A stretch of DNA of 64,000 nt from Pseudomonadales bacterium (GTDB taxonomy: Bacteria > Pseudomonadota > Gammaproteobacteria > Pseudomonadales > Pseudohongiellaceae). The stretch is from NCBI GenBank assembly GCA_023268635.1, contig JALQUB010000071.1, positions 30,393 through 94,392 of the forward strand, in the 5' to 3' direction. Both the position numbers and the translations under genes were made by a program. Position 1 is the stretch's first letter. The number at the start of each line of letters is the position of its first letter. Under the pieces are notes generated by a model. That model ran no database searches. It saw only the letters and a list, made by a program, of their open reading frames with translations, and was not told where the DNA came from. Below, piece by piece: positions 49,511-58,679 of the stretch.

Positions 49511-51328
49511 CTATAAATTAAATTCAGCAGCACGTTCAGCAATGCCCGCATCATTCAATTCAGCTATTTTCGCAGTTGGCACATCGCGATAGCTATCCAG
49601 TAGACCTTGTTGTATTGCCAGTAAGGCATCAGTGCCTTTCTGACCTTGTAAATCTGCTTGATTGCTTCGGGCGCTACGCAGTGCTGATTCTGCACGTAGA
49701 AAGTCGGCAATAATCCACTCTAGCGATTCAGCAGCACGCAACAGTGAGCCCGCCTGTTCAATGAGTCGCTCTCGTTTCGCTGAGGCCAGGGATGCGGGCG
49801 GGTGTTGCAGCGCACGTGCGTGTCGCAGCAATTCGAGATGCTGGAACTGTAGGAAGTCATAGTGTGCAACCTCGCCACTGTGTATACGCTCCATTTCACT
49901 GAGTAATAACCCTTCCGACTGGCGAACGAAGTCTAGCGCCTTTTGGTAAGCGGCAGGATGATCCATCTCTTCTGCAGCTTGAGGCGCCATATCCGCTTTA
50001 TTCATGGCACTGCCGTGATCCCTGCCTCTGCCGTGGTTCATGCCACCCGCACCGTGATCCATGTCGCCGCCGTGGTTCATGCCACCCGCACCGTGATCCA
50101 TGTCGCCGCCGTGGTTCATGCCGCCTGCGCCGTGATCCATGTCGCCGCCGTGGTTCATGCCGCCCGCGCCGTGATCCATGTCGCCTCCGTGGTTCATGCC
50201 GCCTGCACCATGATCCATCTGTGCAATCTGATCGCGCATTTCGCCCTGCATGGCTTCCTGTCCCATACGTGGTGCCATAGACGCGAAGAACTCGCTGCTC
50301 AGTGAGCCTAGGAATGCGACAATGTCTGCAACGTCGGAATCATTGAGCTGGCGTCCAGTGGTTTCTGTCGCCATGCGGCTCACGGCTTGGCTTAGATCGC
50401 TAGTGCTGCCATCGTGGAAATAGGGGGCTGTCATAGCGATGTTGTGCAGGGTTGGGACCTTCAGCACGCCGCGATCCTCCGGACGGCCACTCCGTTTGTA
50501 GATGCCCTGGTCTACGGGCAGGTAATCGCTCGCCAAACCGATCTTCTGATAGGAATTGCCGCCGAGATTGATGCCGTTATGGCAGGAGCTGCAACCAACC
50601 GCATTGAAGCGTTCTAGGCCTCGTTGCTCCTGCGCGTTTAGCGCAGTGCTGTCGCCTTGTAGATAGGCATTAAAGCGTGAATCCGTGCGAGTCATATCCT
50701 TAACATGTTGCGAGATTGCATCGCCTAAGTTGGCAGCGGTTACGCCATCGGGGTAAATCGCCTCGAATTGACTTGAGTAGTTGCTGTCTTGCTTGATGAA
50801 TTCGACAACTGCATCAAGATCGTGGCCCATCTCAACTGGATTTTCGATGGGCCCAAGGGCTTGGTCGGCGAGAGTTTCCGACCGACCGTCCCAGAATTGA
50901 CGGAAATTGAATGCCGAGTTGAAGACCGTAGGTGAATTGCGATCACCCAGTGCGCCGCCGATGCCTTCCGAGAAAGGCTTGCCGTCCGAGCCTCCACGCA
51001 TACCCGTGTGGCAGCTATTACAGGCGACGGTCCCGTCGGCTGACAAGCGCGGGTCATGGAACAGCACAAAGCCAAGCGTGCGCTTTCCAGCTTCGGTTGG
51101 GAAAGTCTCTAGGGGAGGAATAGGGCGGTATGCCTCTATGGCCTTCGGGTGATCGGCTGCTGCACCAATCCACGCCGGCTCGGCGAGCGCTTGCTTGAAT
51201 TGTAGGAAGGCATCCGCTTCGTCGGCAGCCACGTAGGTAGGTAAGTAGGTAGATAACAAGCCGAGACCTAAACTGAGCAAGATTTTATGCGTCATAGTGC
51301 TGCTTTTTCGTTCGGGTGATGTCTGCAT
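49511..51328 (-). CDS. Di-heme cytochrome c peroxidase-like protein with His/Met repeat
   Basis: A 605-residue exported protein of the CcpA/MauG type. Two heme c sites are visible: CNSCH (103-107) and CSSCH (246-250), with NSPTVFNSAFN and RSGRPEDRG context typical of the family. After the peroxidase domain come five perfect 13-residue repeats of MDHGAGGMNHGGD (371-435), then a C-terminal helical region (440-605). The repeat is a candidate copper/metal-binding segment. AGGAG precedes the ATG at 51328; an ATG at 51295 gives a more standard signal peptide. Divergent from the Crp/Fnr gene. Confidence 0.88.
   Translation of the reverse strand: MQTSPERKSSTMTHKILLSLGLGLLSTYLPTYVAADEADAFLQFKQALAEPAWIGAAADHPKAIEAYRPIPPLETFPTEAGKRTLGFVLFHDPRLSADGTVACNSCHTGMRGGSDGKPFSEGIGGALGDRNSPTVFNSAFNFRQFWDGRSETLADQALGPIENPVEMGHDLDAVVEFIKQDSNYSSQFEAIYPDGVTAANLGDAISQHVKDMTRTDSRFNAYLQGDSTALNAQEQRGLERFNAVGCSSCHNGINLGGNSYQKIGLASDYLPVDQGIYKRSGRPEDRGVLKVPTLHNIAMTAPYFHDGSTSDLSQAVSRMATETTGRQLNDSDVADIVAFLGSLSSEFFASMAPRMGQEAMQGEMRDQIAQMDHGAGGMNHGGDMDHGAGGMNHGGDMDHGAGGMNHGGDMDHGAGGMNHGGDMDHGAGGMNHGRGRDHGSAMNKADMAPQAAEEMDHPAAYQKALDFVRQSEGLLLSEMERIHSGEVAHYDFLQFQHLELLRHARALQHPPASLASAKRERLIEQAGSLLRAAESLEWIIADFLRAESALRSARSNQADLQGQKGTDALLAIQQGLLDSYRDVPTAKIAELNDAGIAERAAEFNL
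50024..50218 (-). repeat. Five tandem 39-bp coding repeats
   Basis: Five head-to-tail 39-bp units, in frame, encoding the His/Met-rich 13-mer of the peroxidase-like protein. Differences between units are mainly synonymous (for example GCC/GCT-type third bases), which suggests purifying selection on the peptide and recent slippage or conversion. A sixth degenerate unit (NHGRGRDHG) follows. Confidence 0.93.
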
Positions 51329-51399
51329 GTTAGAACTCCTGTCGCTAGACGGCTGTATTAATATGTAACTAGTGTACCCCTCTCGATGGTCTGGTCTGT

Positions 51400-51413
51400 A
51401 TGATCTGAGTCAT
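51400..51413. promoter_or_regulatory. FNR/DNR-like operator abutting the Crp/Fnr gene start
   Basis: ATGAT-CTGA-GTCAT (within the perfect palindrome TATGATCTGAGTCATA, 51399-51414) resembles the FNR-family consensus TTGAT-N4-ATCAA. It lies immediately upstream of the ATG at 51414, so a bound regulator would block its own transcription or translation. It is also 72 nt from the peroxidase start on the other strand. Confidence 0.55.
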
Positions 51414-52034
51414 ATGCAAACATGGATACAAAAAATCACCGAGGGAATGCCGGAGGTCGCTAGGCAACGCCGCTCGGTTGCGCGCGGTGACTATCTTTTC
51501 CGACATCGACAGCCCGCAGAGGCGCTATTTATCGTTGTTGAGGGGCGTGTGCGCATGTTCCGCGAGCTCGCGGATGGTACTGCCGTTACCCTGCATGTCG
51601 CACGTGAAGGCGAAACGTTCGCCGAGGCGGCACTTTTTGCTACAAATTATCACTGTCATGCGCTTGCCGAATTGGACACGACGGTCATTTGTCTGAGCAC
51701 TCAGGAGCTCATGAGCCGACTCCAAACCGATGCTGCGTTGGGCCTGGAGTTGAGTCGACACCTCGCCCATCAGGTGCGTGATCTCAGGGCGATGGTGTGT
51801 CTGCGTGATATTCGCTCGGCAGATGAAAGATTATTGAACTGGCTTCGACAGAAGGCGGATAACAAGAAGATGCAGACTGTGCTGGATCGATCGTGGACTG
51901 CTATCTCTCAAGAACTCGGTCTGACTCGAGAGACGGTGTATCGAAGTCTCGCCCGACTAGAAGAGCTGGGTTTAATTAGCCGGGAGAGGACGGAAGGAGG
52001 AGCTTTAGAATCGATTCAACTGCGACGGAATTAA
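51414..52034 (+). CDS. Crp/Fnr family transcriptional regulator
   Basis: A 206-residue regulator: cyclic-nucleotide-binding-like barrel (LFIVVEGRVRMFRELADGTAVTLHVAREGETFAEAALF), a dimerisation helix and a C-terminal helix-turn-helix (SWTAISQELGLTRETVYRSLARLEELGLI). There is no N-terminal cysteine cluster, so it is not an Fe-S oxygen sensor like FNR; the ligand is unknown. The ATG at 51414 is preferred to an upstream GTG at 51372. It lies between the divergent peroxidase-like gene and the multicopper oxidase gene, both probably under its control. Confidence 0.9.
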   Translation: MQTWIQKITEGMPEVARQRRSVARGDYLFRHRQPAEALFIVVEGRVRMFRELADGTAVTLHVAREGETFAEAALFATNYHCHALAELDTTVICLSTQELMSRLQTDAALGLELSRHLAHQVRDLRAMVCLRDIRSADERLLNWLRQKADNKKMQTVLDRSWTAISQELGLTRETVYRSLARLEELGLISRERTEGGALESIQLRRN

Positions 52035-52065
52035 TCTGCATTATTAGCAGTTGCGTCAGCAGGCG

Positions 52066-53616
52066 CTATACCACCACGAATTGTCCCATCATTCCTTGAT
52101 CTTCATGCTCCAGGATGTGGCAGTGATACATATAAGGATTTTCAGCGTCTGCAAAATCCTCGAAGCGCATAATAATGCGGACGGTCTCGCCCGAACCTAC
52201 TCTTACCGTGTCTTTCCAACCCATCTCATTGTCTGGCGGGAGCTCGCCGTTACGGTCGAGGATTTGAAATTGACCGTGGTGCACATGGAAGGGATGCGAC
52301 ATCGGCGAGTTATTGCTGAGCACCCAGATCTCGGTGGAGTTGAGCGCGACCGTTTCGTTGATGAAATTCATGTTCATGACCCGGCCATTGATGATGGAGT
52401 GCCCTCCACCGTGGCCGCCTCCCAAGCCCGTGCGCGCTCCGGTTCCGGGGCCGCGGTCTTCACCGCTGCGCGAGCCGAATCCCATCGAAATGCGAAACTC
52501 GCGCTGATATAAATCGTCACTCGCGGCCATACGCTCGATGTTTGTGAGGTGAGCAGGAACGGTCGTCTCGCCGGATAATGTCGCGAGGGGTTTGATGCGC
52601 AGGACATCGAAGGCTTGTGCATTGAGTGAACGCATAATGCGACTCAGCGCGCCAGGGAATTCGGGGAAGTTTGGCTGCATCGCTAAGCTTCGCAGCATCA
52701 CCTCGTTTCCATCGCTAAAGTCGACGAGTATCTCGGCTCGCTCCGCCGGCGCGAGCTCCAGACTCGTCATCGCCACCGGTGCGTTGAGCAGTCCGCCATC
52801 GCTCGCAATTTGCTGAAACTCACGGCCATCACTGAACGCGAAAACGAATGTACGGGCATTGGCTGCGTTGAGTAGTCGGAATCGAACGAGTCGAGTCGAT
52901 GGCTCAAAAAATCCCTGCGTAGTGCCGTTCACCAGCAAGGTGTCGCCATGCGCGCCGATCACCAAGTCGTCGTAACGCGACATATAGCTGAAGCTGCCAT
53001 CGCTGGAGAAGCGGCGATCCTGGACAATGAGCGGGATGTCATCGACACCGTAATCCGACGGCAGGCCAAGCGCTTCTTCTTGTTCGTCCTGCACTAAGAT
53101 CATGCCCGCGAGACCCTTATAGACCTGCTCGCCCGTGTTATGCAGCACGTGAGAGTGGTACCAATAGGTGCCGCCGTTTTGTGCCACTTTAAAACTCGGA
53201 TTCCAGGTAGCGCCATCTTCTATTTGCTGCTTGGGTCCCCCGTCTTCGGTCGCAGGGACATGGAATCCGTGCCAATGCAGAGTGGAGGGCTCGCCAAGTT
53301 GATTGTGAACCGAGAGCGCAACAGAATCGTCTCGTTTCATCAGAAGAGTAGGCCCGAGGTAATCGCCATTGATGCCAAAGGTCGCGGTTGTCTTGCCGGG
53401 GATGAACTGTTTGCTGCCCTTCTGTAGCGTCAGCTGATAATGCGTGCTGTCGTCCGCTCGAGTACCCGAAGCCAACGGCGGTATTGCCAAGACATTATTG
53501 AAAAGGGTGCTGGTATTGCTGTCCTGCGCGAAGAGAGGATTTATTTTGCTGGGCAACGAGGTGGTTCCAACGGCAGCAAACCCTAAGGCGCGAAGTGCAG
53601 TGCGTCGAGTGATCAT
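52066..53616 (-). CDS. Multicopper oxidase, Tat-exported
   Basis: A 516-residue three-domain multicopper oxidase. A Tat-type signal begins ITRRTALRALGFAAVG. Copper ligands are HWHGFH (114-119), YWYHSH (151-156), HPFHVHHGQ and HCHILEHEDQGMM near the C-terminus, giving both the trinuclear cluster and the type-1 site with an axial Met (GMM). A Gly/His-rich loop (GLGGGHGGGHSI) precedes the last domain. It resembles CueO/CumA-type oxidases that oxidise Cu(I), Mn(II) or phenolics. The genomic setting with a His/Met-repeat protein suggests copper handling (inference). Confidence 0.92.
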   Translation of the reverse strand: MITRRTALRALGFAAVGTTSLPSKINPLFAQDSNTSTLFNNVLAIPPLASGTRADDSTHYQLTLQKGSKQFIPGKTTATFGINGDYLGPTLLMKRDDSVALSVHNQLGEPSTLHWHGFHVPATEDGGPKQQIEDGATWNPSFKVAQNGGTYWYHSHVLHNTGEQVYKGLAGMILVQDEQEEALGLPSDYGVDDIPLIVQDRRFSSDGSFSYMSRYDDLVIGAHGDTLLVNGTTQGFFEPSTRLVRFRLLNAANARTFVFAFSDGREFQQIASDGGLLNAPVAMTSLELAPAERAEILVDFSDGNEVMLRSLAMQPNFPEFPGALSRIMRSLNAQAFDVLRIKPLATLSGETTVPAHLTNIERMAASDDLYQREFRISMGFGSRSGEDRGPGTGARTGLGGGHGGGHSIINGRVMNMNFINETVALNSTEIWVLSNNSPMSHPFHVHHGQFQILDRNGELPPDNEMGWKDTVRVGSGETVRIIMRFEDFADAENPYMYHCHILEHEDQGMMGQFVVV

Positions 53617-53744
53617 GCGAACCTGTTACCGGAATGGAATGGATCAGAAGCCGTGGAAAGTTGGAAACACAGTTTATAACATGGGCACATTTCTGTCACT
53701 CGACTCCACGGGATGTGTCGGTTTTACTAAAGGATTTTTAAGAG

Positions 53745-54590
53745 ATGGGACCTAGGAAGCTGCCAGTTTTATTCGCCATGCTCGTTCTTTTCGGAGCCAA
53801 TAGTAGCGTTGCAGAAGAACTCAACGTCGCCGTTATCGGAGGCTTGGAGATGAGTGGTTTCTGGCCAGCGCTGCAGCCCGTCATCGAACAGCAGACGGGT
53901 GCCTCGCTGAATACGGTGATGGCGGCGCCTAAGGAACGCGTCGTGCCGGCCTTCGTCCGCGGCGATGTCGATGTGTTGCTCATGCATGGCGGAGACGAAG
54001 CATTCGCCCTGGAAGCGCTAGGCTATGCCGCGCCGCTACAAACCTGGGGCTATAACGAATTTGTGTTCGTTGGCCCGGAAGCTGATCCCGCGCAAATTGC
54101 CAGTGTTCAGAATGGCGCAGAGGCGATGCTGCGATTGCAGGAAACCGGAGCACCCTTAATTTCATTCAGAGATATTGCGAGTCAGCAGATTATTCGGCGC
54201 CTGCTCGATTCCGCAGGGCTATATCCGAGAGACATCAGGCTGATTAACGATACGGCGGGACACCAACGTGACATCTTGAAGCAGGCGGAGCGAGATCAGG
54301 CGTATGTCATCGTAGGGCATATGCCTGTCGCTTTCGGCAGGATTTCTAGCGAGGGGACTCGCATCCTGCTCAAGGGAGATCCGGCGATGCGCCGCGGCTA
54401 TGTCGCTCTTATTCCTGGCCCGAAGCATCCGGCGAGTGATGAGGTTCGAGAATCCGCATCGCAGCTGAGAGACTTTCTCCTGTCTGAAGAGGGGCAAGCG
54501 GCTATCGCTTCGCAGGGCGAAGAAGGCCAGCTGTGGATACTGCCGAAGAATAGCGGGAGCAAGTTATTGCCCGTCGATACACATCCATGA
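53745..54590 (+). CDS. Periplasmic anion-binding-like protein (TupA/ModA-like)
   Basis: A 281-residue exported binding protein of the PBP-like (tungstate-type) family: signal peptide ending SSVAEE, then LNVAVIGGLEMSGFWPALQPVIEQQTGA, VPAFVRGDVDVLLMHGGDEAF, and YVIVGHMPVAFGRISSEGTRILLKGDP. No permease or ATPase genes follow directly; modBC lie 2.3 kb away with an MFS gene between. It may work with that or another ABC system, or be a sensor component. It is divergent from the multicopper oxidase. Confidence 0.75.
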   Translation: MGPRKLPVLFAMLVLFGANSSVAEELNVAVIGGLEMSGFWPALQPVIEQQTGASLNTVMAAPKERVVPAFVRGDVDVLLMHGGDEAFALEALGYAAPLQTWGYNEFVFVGPEADPAQIASVQNGAEAMLRLQETGAPLISFRDIASQQIIRRLLDSAGLYPRDIRLINDTAGHQRDILKQAERDQAYVIVGHMPVAFGRISSEGTRILLKGDPAMRRGYVALIPGPKHPASDEVRESASQLRDFLLSEEGQAAIASQGEEGQLWILPKNSGSKLLPVDTHP

Positions 54591-54668
54591 CGCAATCTGC
54601 TATACATGAGGTTGCCCGCTGAGGCTGTGACACAAATCGCAAAATAAAAAGATCAAAGAGAGCTCGAT

Positions 54669-55991
54669 ATGTCAGAACCTTCAATCCCGCAGGCGGTCGC
54701 AAACGCAACGCAACCCCCTGAAAATCCTTATTTAAGTAAGAAGACCAGAAACTACGCGTTAGGTCTGCTCACCCTAGGCTATTGCTTTAATTTCATCGAC
54801 CGTCAGCTGCTGTCCATTCTTCAAGAAGCCATTAAATTGGATCTTGATCTCTCCGATGGCCAGCTCGGACTGCTTACCGGTTTTGCATTCGCTATGTTCT
54901 ACGTCACAGCGGGTATTCCGATCGCTCGCTGGGCTGATAGAGGTAATCGCCGCAATATTGTCTCCTACGCCATCGGTATTTGGAGTTTCATGACAGCGAT
55001 CAGCGGTTTGGCATTGAACTACACGCAATTATTTTTAGCACGCATCGGCGTCGGTGTGGGTGAGGCTGGGGGAAGCCCGCCATCACACTCGATAATCTCC
55101 GATATATTTCCGCCCGAAAGACGCGCGACGGCGATCTCTATTTATTCGACTGGGGTCAATGTCGGCATCCTATTCGGATTTTTATTCGGCGGTTGGTTAA
55201 ATGAATTCTTCGGCTGGCGAATCGCGTTTGCCGTCGTGGGATTGCCGGGGCTGTTAGTCGCACTCATTATTCGCTTCACCATCAAAGAACCTGTCCGTGG
55301 ACTTTCCGAAGGCAGGAGTGTGAATTCAGAGGTAGCCCCGCTGGGTGAAGTCTTGAGTCTGCTTTGGAGTCGGCTCTCGTTCCGCCACATGGCCTTTGCC
55401 GCGGGACTCAATGCCTTTGCCGCATACGGTACCGTCAATTGGCAAGCCTCGTATTTTATTCGCACCCATGGCATGAACACGGGTGAACTCGGGACTTGGC
55501 TGTCACTGTCTTCGGGTTTATTGGGTGCGATCGGTATTCTGTTCGGCGGTATTATCGCGGATAAACTCGCACCGAAAGATAAGCGTTGGTATATGTGGGT
55601 GCCGGCAATCGTAGGCTTTATCGGTGTGCCGTTCTTCATCGTCGTATTCATGACCGATTCTAAATACTTGGCGCTTATTTTGTCTTGTATTCCGGGTACG
55701 CTCATTAATGTTTATCTGGGCAATTCCATTGCGACGGCGCACGCGTTAGTTGGCGCTCGTATGAGAGCCATGGCTTCAGCGATTCTATTCTTTATTCTTA
55801 ACCTAATAGGTTTGGGAATGGGGCCGAGTGCTATTGGCTTCCTGAGCGATTATTTAGAGCCCAGCCTGGGCATGGAATCACTGCGTTACGCTATGGTTTA
55901 TCTGATTCCCGGAGCGTTGTTCTGGTCATCTTGTCATTTTGTGCTGGCTGCGCGCCATTTGCGCAACGATCTCGCCGCTGCCCCTCAATAA
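54669..55991 (+). CDS. MFS transporter, spinster-like
   Basis: A 440-residue, 12-segment major facilitator with Spns-type features: CFNFIDRQLLSILQEAIK in segment 1, GIPIARWADRGNRRNIVSY (motif A), FLARIGVGVGEAGGSPPSHS in segments 4-5, and PERRATAISIYSTGVN. Family members move lipids, amino acids or organic anions. GAGAG precedes its ATG. A GC-rich hairpin follows the stop, so it appears to be a single-gene unit. Confidence 0.9.
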   Translation: MSEPSIPQAVANATQPPENPYLSKKTRNYALGLLTLGYCFNFIDRQLLSILQEAIKLDLDLSDGQLGLLTGFAFAMFYVTAGIPIARWADRGNRRNIVSYAIGIWSFMTAISGLALNYTQLFLARIGVGVGEAGGSPPSHSIISDIFPPERRATAISIYSTGVNVGILFGFLFGGWLNEFFGWRIAFAVVGLPGLLVALIIRFTIKEPVRGLSEGRSVNSEVAPLGEVLSLLWSRLSFRHMAFAAGLNAFAAYGTVNWQASYFIRTHGMNTGELGTWLSLSSGLLGAIGILFGGIIADKLAPKDKRWYMWVPAIVGFIGVPFFIVVFMTDSKYLALILSCIPGTLINVYLGNSIATAHALVGARMRAMASAILFFILNLIGLGMGPSAIGFLSDYLEPSLGMESLRYAMVYLIPGALFWSSCHFVLAARHLRNDLAAAPQ

Positions 55992-56001
55992 GATAGCGGC
56001 A

Positions 56002-56027
56002 TATCGCCCGGGCGTCCCCGGGCGATA
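56002..56027 (+). terminator. GC-rich stem-loop after MFS gene
   Basis: A perfect 11-bp stem (TATCGCCCGGG with CCCGGGCGATA, 56002-56012 and 56017-56027) and a 4-nt loop, 10 nt after the MFS stop. No T-run follows (ATTGCTCG), so it may be a Rho-assisted terminator or mRNA stabiliser. Confidence 0.55.
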
Positions 56028-56084
56028 ATTGCTCGCTCCTCGCATACCCTCTAAACTGTCGTCTCTAGGGTTTGAGTTATCGCT

Positions 56085-56873
56085 ATGGGGCGTTCGCGCA
56101 CACAATTTGTACCTTTGCTCTTGCTGCTAAGCATGGTCCCGCTGCAGAGCGTTGCTGCGGAAGCGCTAATCGCTGTGGCTGCGAATTTTTGGTCGCCCGC
56201 GAAGCAGATCGCTGCGCGGTTCGAGCAAGCGACTGGACACACCATCAGGCTATCGCAGGGCTCTTCTGGCAAGTTGTATGCACAAATTCGTAATGGCGCG
56301 CCGTATGATGTTTTCCTCTCCGCGGACCAGACATTTCCAGCTCGGCTATTAGAGCAGGGGCAGGCTGTGTCGGGATCGCGATTGACGTATGCGCGAGGCG
56401 TGTTGGCGTTGTGGAGTGCGGATGAGGGGCTGGAACTGAGCGCTCTGGCATTGTCGACGCAGGAATTTCAGCGGATAGCCCTCGCGAACCCGAAGCTTGC
56501 GCCTTATGGTTTAGCCGCCCAGCAAGTCCTAGATGCACTGGGCTTGAGCGAGGTCCTGCAAACGCGTCTAGTGTTTGGAGAAAATATTTCACAAGCCTAT
56601 CAGTTTGTGGCGACCGGCAATGCCGAAGTCGGCTTCGTCGCCTTGTCGCAGACCATGCAGCGCGCTGGCGCTAAGCGTGGATCGCTCTGGCTCGTACCGA
56701 CTCATCTGCACGATTCGATCGCTCAAGATGCCGTCCTGCTCTCGCACGGTGCCAGCAATGAGGCGGCACAGGACTTCCTAAAATTTCTGCAGGGAGCGGA
56801 AGCTCTCGAGTTAATCAGCAGCTTTGGTTATCGAGTAGAAGAAGAGGTGACGGGAGGCCATCACAATGGATGA
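56085..56873 (+). CDS. modA: Molybdate ABC transporter, periplasmic binding protein
   Basis: A 262-residue exported binding protein for molybdate/tungstate. After the signal peptide (ending SVAAEA) come AVAANFWSPAKQIAARFEQATGH, LSQGSSGKLYAQI, GAPYDVFLSADQTFPARL and VATGNAEVGFVALSQ, all ModA features. It leads the modABC operon; its stop overlaps modB by 8 nt. Start at the ATG 56085. Confidence 0.93.
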   Translation: MGRSRTQFVPLLLLLSMVPLQSVAAEALIAVAANFWSPAKQIAARFEQATGHTIRLSQGSSGKLYAQIRNGAPYDVFLSADQTFPARLLEQGQAVSGSRLTYARGVLALWSADEGLELSALALSTQEFQRIALANPKLAPYGLAAQQVLDALGLSEVLQTRLVFGENISQAYQFVATGNAEVGFVALSQTMQRAGAKRGSLWLVPTHLHDSIAQDAVLLSHGASNEAAQDFLKFLQGAEALELISSFGYRVEEEVTGGHHNG

Positions 56874-57549
56874 AAACCTCGCGGCGATCGCATTGACACT
56901 GCGCTTGGCGACCACGGTCACGCTCTTGCTATTGCTGATAGGAACCCCCATCGCTTGGTGGCTCGCGCGCACGCGGGTCTGGTTCCGTGGCGCTGTGGCG
57001 GCGGTCGTCGCTTTGCCCTTGGTGCTTCCACCCACGGTACTTGGTTTTTATCTGCTTTTGTTGATGGGGCCTAATGGTCCTGTCGGCGCACTGACGGAGT
57101 CGCTAGGTCTGGGCCTGCTGCCGTTTACTTTCTGGGGATTGGTGGTGGCATCGTGTCTCTATTCCTTGCCATTCGTCGTGCAGCCATTGCAGAACGCGTT
57201 CGAGGCGATCGGAGAGCGTCCCTTCGAAATTGCCGCGACATTGCGAGCGGGTCCTTGGGATAGATTTTTTACCATCGCATTGCCGCTTGCGAAGCCGGGG
57301 TTTGTGACCGCGGCAATATTGGGGTTTGCGCACACGGTCGGCGAGTTCGGTGTCGTGCTGATGGTCGGCGGCAATATTCCAGGTGCCACGCGTGTTGTCT
57401 CGGTCCAGCTTTACGATCATGTCGAAGCCCTGGACTACGCGCAGGCGCATTGGTTGTCGGCGAGCTTGGTGCTATTCAGTTTCCTCGTGTTGGTCGTCCT
57501 GTATACGTTTAACCGTCGCGCGAGCAGCAGTTTTAGGCTCCGGGGTTGA
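56866..57549 (+). CDS. modB: Molybdate ABC transporter permease
   Basis: A 227-residue inner-membrane permease with about five membrane segments. VVALPLVLPPTVLGFYLLLLMG and the EAA loop EAIGERPFEIAATLRAGPWDRFFTIALPLAKPGF identify ModB; HTVGEFGVVLMVGGNIPGATRVVS is also characteristic. GGGAGG precedes the ATG at 56866, which overlaps the modA stop by 8 nt. The stop overlaps the modC start as TGATG. Confidence 0.94.
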   Translation: MDENLAAIALTLRLATTVTLLLLLIGTPIAWWLARTRVWFRGAVAAVVALPLVLPPTVLGFYLLLLMGPNGPVGALTESLGLGLLPFTFWGLVVASCLYSLPFVVQPLQNAFEAIGERPFEIAATLRAGPWDRFFTIALPLAKPGFVTAAILGFAHTVGEFGVVLMVGGNIPGATRVVSVQLYDHVEALDYAQAHWLSASLVLFSFLVLVVLYTFNRRASSSFRLRG

Positions 57550-58679
57550 TGGTGATGAATAGTCAGTCAGCGACCATCGATATGCGGTTGAAGCATGCCT
57601 ACGGTGATTTCGATCTCGATGTCGACCTGCGGCTGCCCGCGACTGGCGTGACAGTGTTATTCGGTCCTTCGGGATCAGGCAAGACGTCGCTGCTGCGATT
57701 TCTTGCCGGCTTAGCGCGTGCTCAGCAAGGTCGCTTACAAGTCACGGGGGCAGTCTGGCAGGATGAGACAAATTTTATCCCTACGCACCTGCGCCCCATT
57801 GGCTATGTCTTTCAGGAAGCGAGTCTGCTGCCTCATTTATCCGTCGAAGCCAATTTGCTTTATGCCTTGAAGCGCGTGACGAAAGACGGAGCGACCCTGC
57901 AAGACGAAGAATCAGAGCAGGTTTTATCCCTGTTAGGTATCAAGCCGCTCCTCAAAAGGCAGCCCGAGCAACTTTCGGGAGGAGAGCGGCAGCGCGTCGC
58001 GATCGCACGGGCTTTGCTCTCACAACCCGAAGTACTACTCATGGATGAGCCTCTCGCGTCGCTCGATCAGCAGCGAAAACGAGAGATCATTCCCTACTTG
58101 GAAAAACTCCGCACTGAACTGGCGATTCCAATTATTTATGTCACGCATTCATTAGCTGAGTTGTCACGACTCGCAGATACGGTGGTGGTTCTAGAGGCCG
58201 GGCGTGTGGTGACGAGCGGTCCGACGTCAGAAGTGCTCACGCATCTCGATTCGCCGCTACAGTTGAATGACGAGGCTGGCGTGGTCATTGAGGCGTCTGT
58301 GATCTCGCACGAAGAGCGATGGCATTTATTGCGAGCAGGATTCGTTGGCGGCGAGATGTGGTTGGCCGATGAAGGAATTGCAATCGGAGAGGCAATACGT
58401 GTGCGGGTGATGGCAAGGGATGTGAGTATCACCCTGTCGCAGCACGAAGACAGCAGTATTCTTAATACTCTGCCTGCGAGGATTCTGGAAATCGCCGAGG
58501 CTGCTGTACCTGGCGCGCTGCTCGTTAAACTCGTGTTGATTGGGAGTGGGGAGGCAGTGGAAAACGGAAATTCGACGGTCCTGGTGTCGAGAATTACGCA
58601 ACGATCTGCCGAACACCTGAAGCTTGTTGAAGGAATGTCGGTCTGGGCGCAAATTAAGTCGATGGCAGTATTGCGTTAG
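57549..58679 (+). CDS. modC: Molybdate ABC transporter ATPase
   Basis: A 376-residue ATPase: Walker A FGPSGSGKTSLLR, signature [15 protein letters not shown], Walker B VLLMDEPLASLD, H-loop VTHSL, followed by a C-terminal molybdate-binding (Mop/TOBE) domain from about residue 295 that allows feedback by intracellular molybdate. Translation starts at 57549 (TGATG overlap with modB) or at the next ATG, 57555. The 3' end overlaps the stop of the convergent GTPase gene by 4 nt. Confidence 0.93.
   Translation: MVMNSQSATIDMRLKHAYGDFDLDVDLRLPATGVTVLFGPSGSGKTSLLRFLAGLARAQQGRLQVTGAVWQDETNFIPTHLRPIGYVFQEASLLPHLSVEANLLYALKRVTKDGATLQDEESEQVLSLLGIKPLLKRQPEQLSGGERQRVAIARALLSQPEVLLMDEPLASLDQQRKREIIPYLEKLRTELAIPIIYVTHSLAELSRLADTVVVLEAGRVVTSGPTSEVLTHLDSPLQLNDEAGVVIEASVISHEERWHLLRAGFVGGEMWLADEGIAIGEAIRVRVMARDVSITLSQHEDSSILNTLPARILEIAEAAVPGALLVKLVLIGSGEAVENGNSTVLVSRITQRSAEHLKLVEGMSVWAQIKSMAVLR

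Noticed and set aside
50024..50218. CRISPR-like tandem repeat
   Set aside because: Units are contiguous without spacers, in frame and encode a peptide; no cas genes are nearby.
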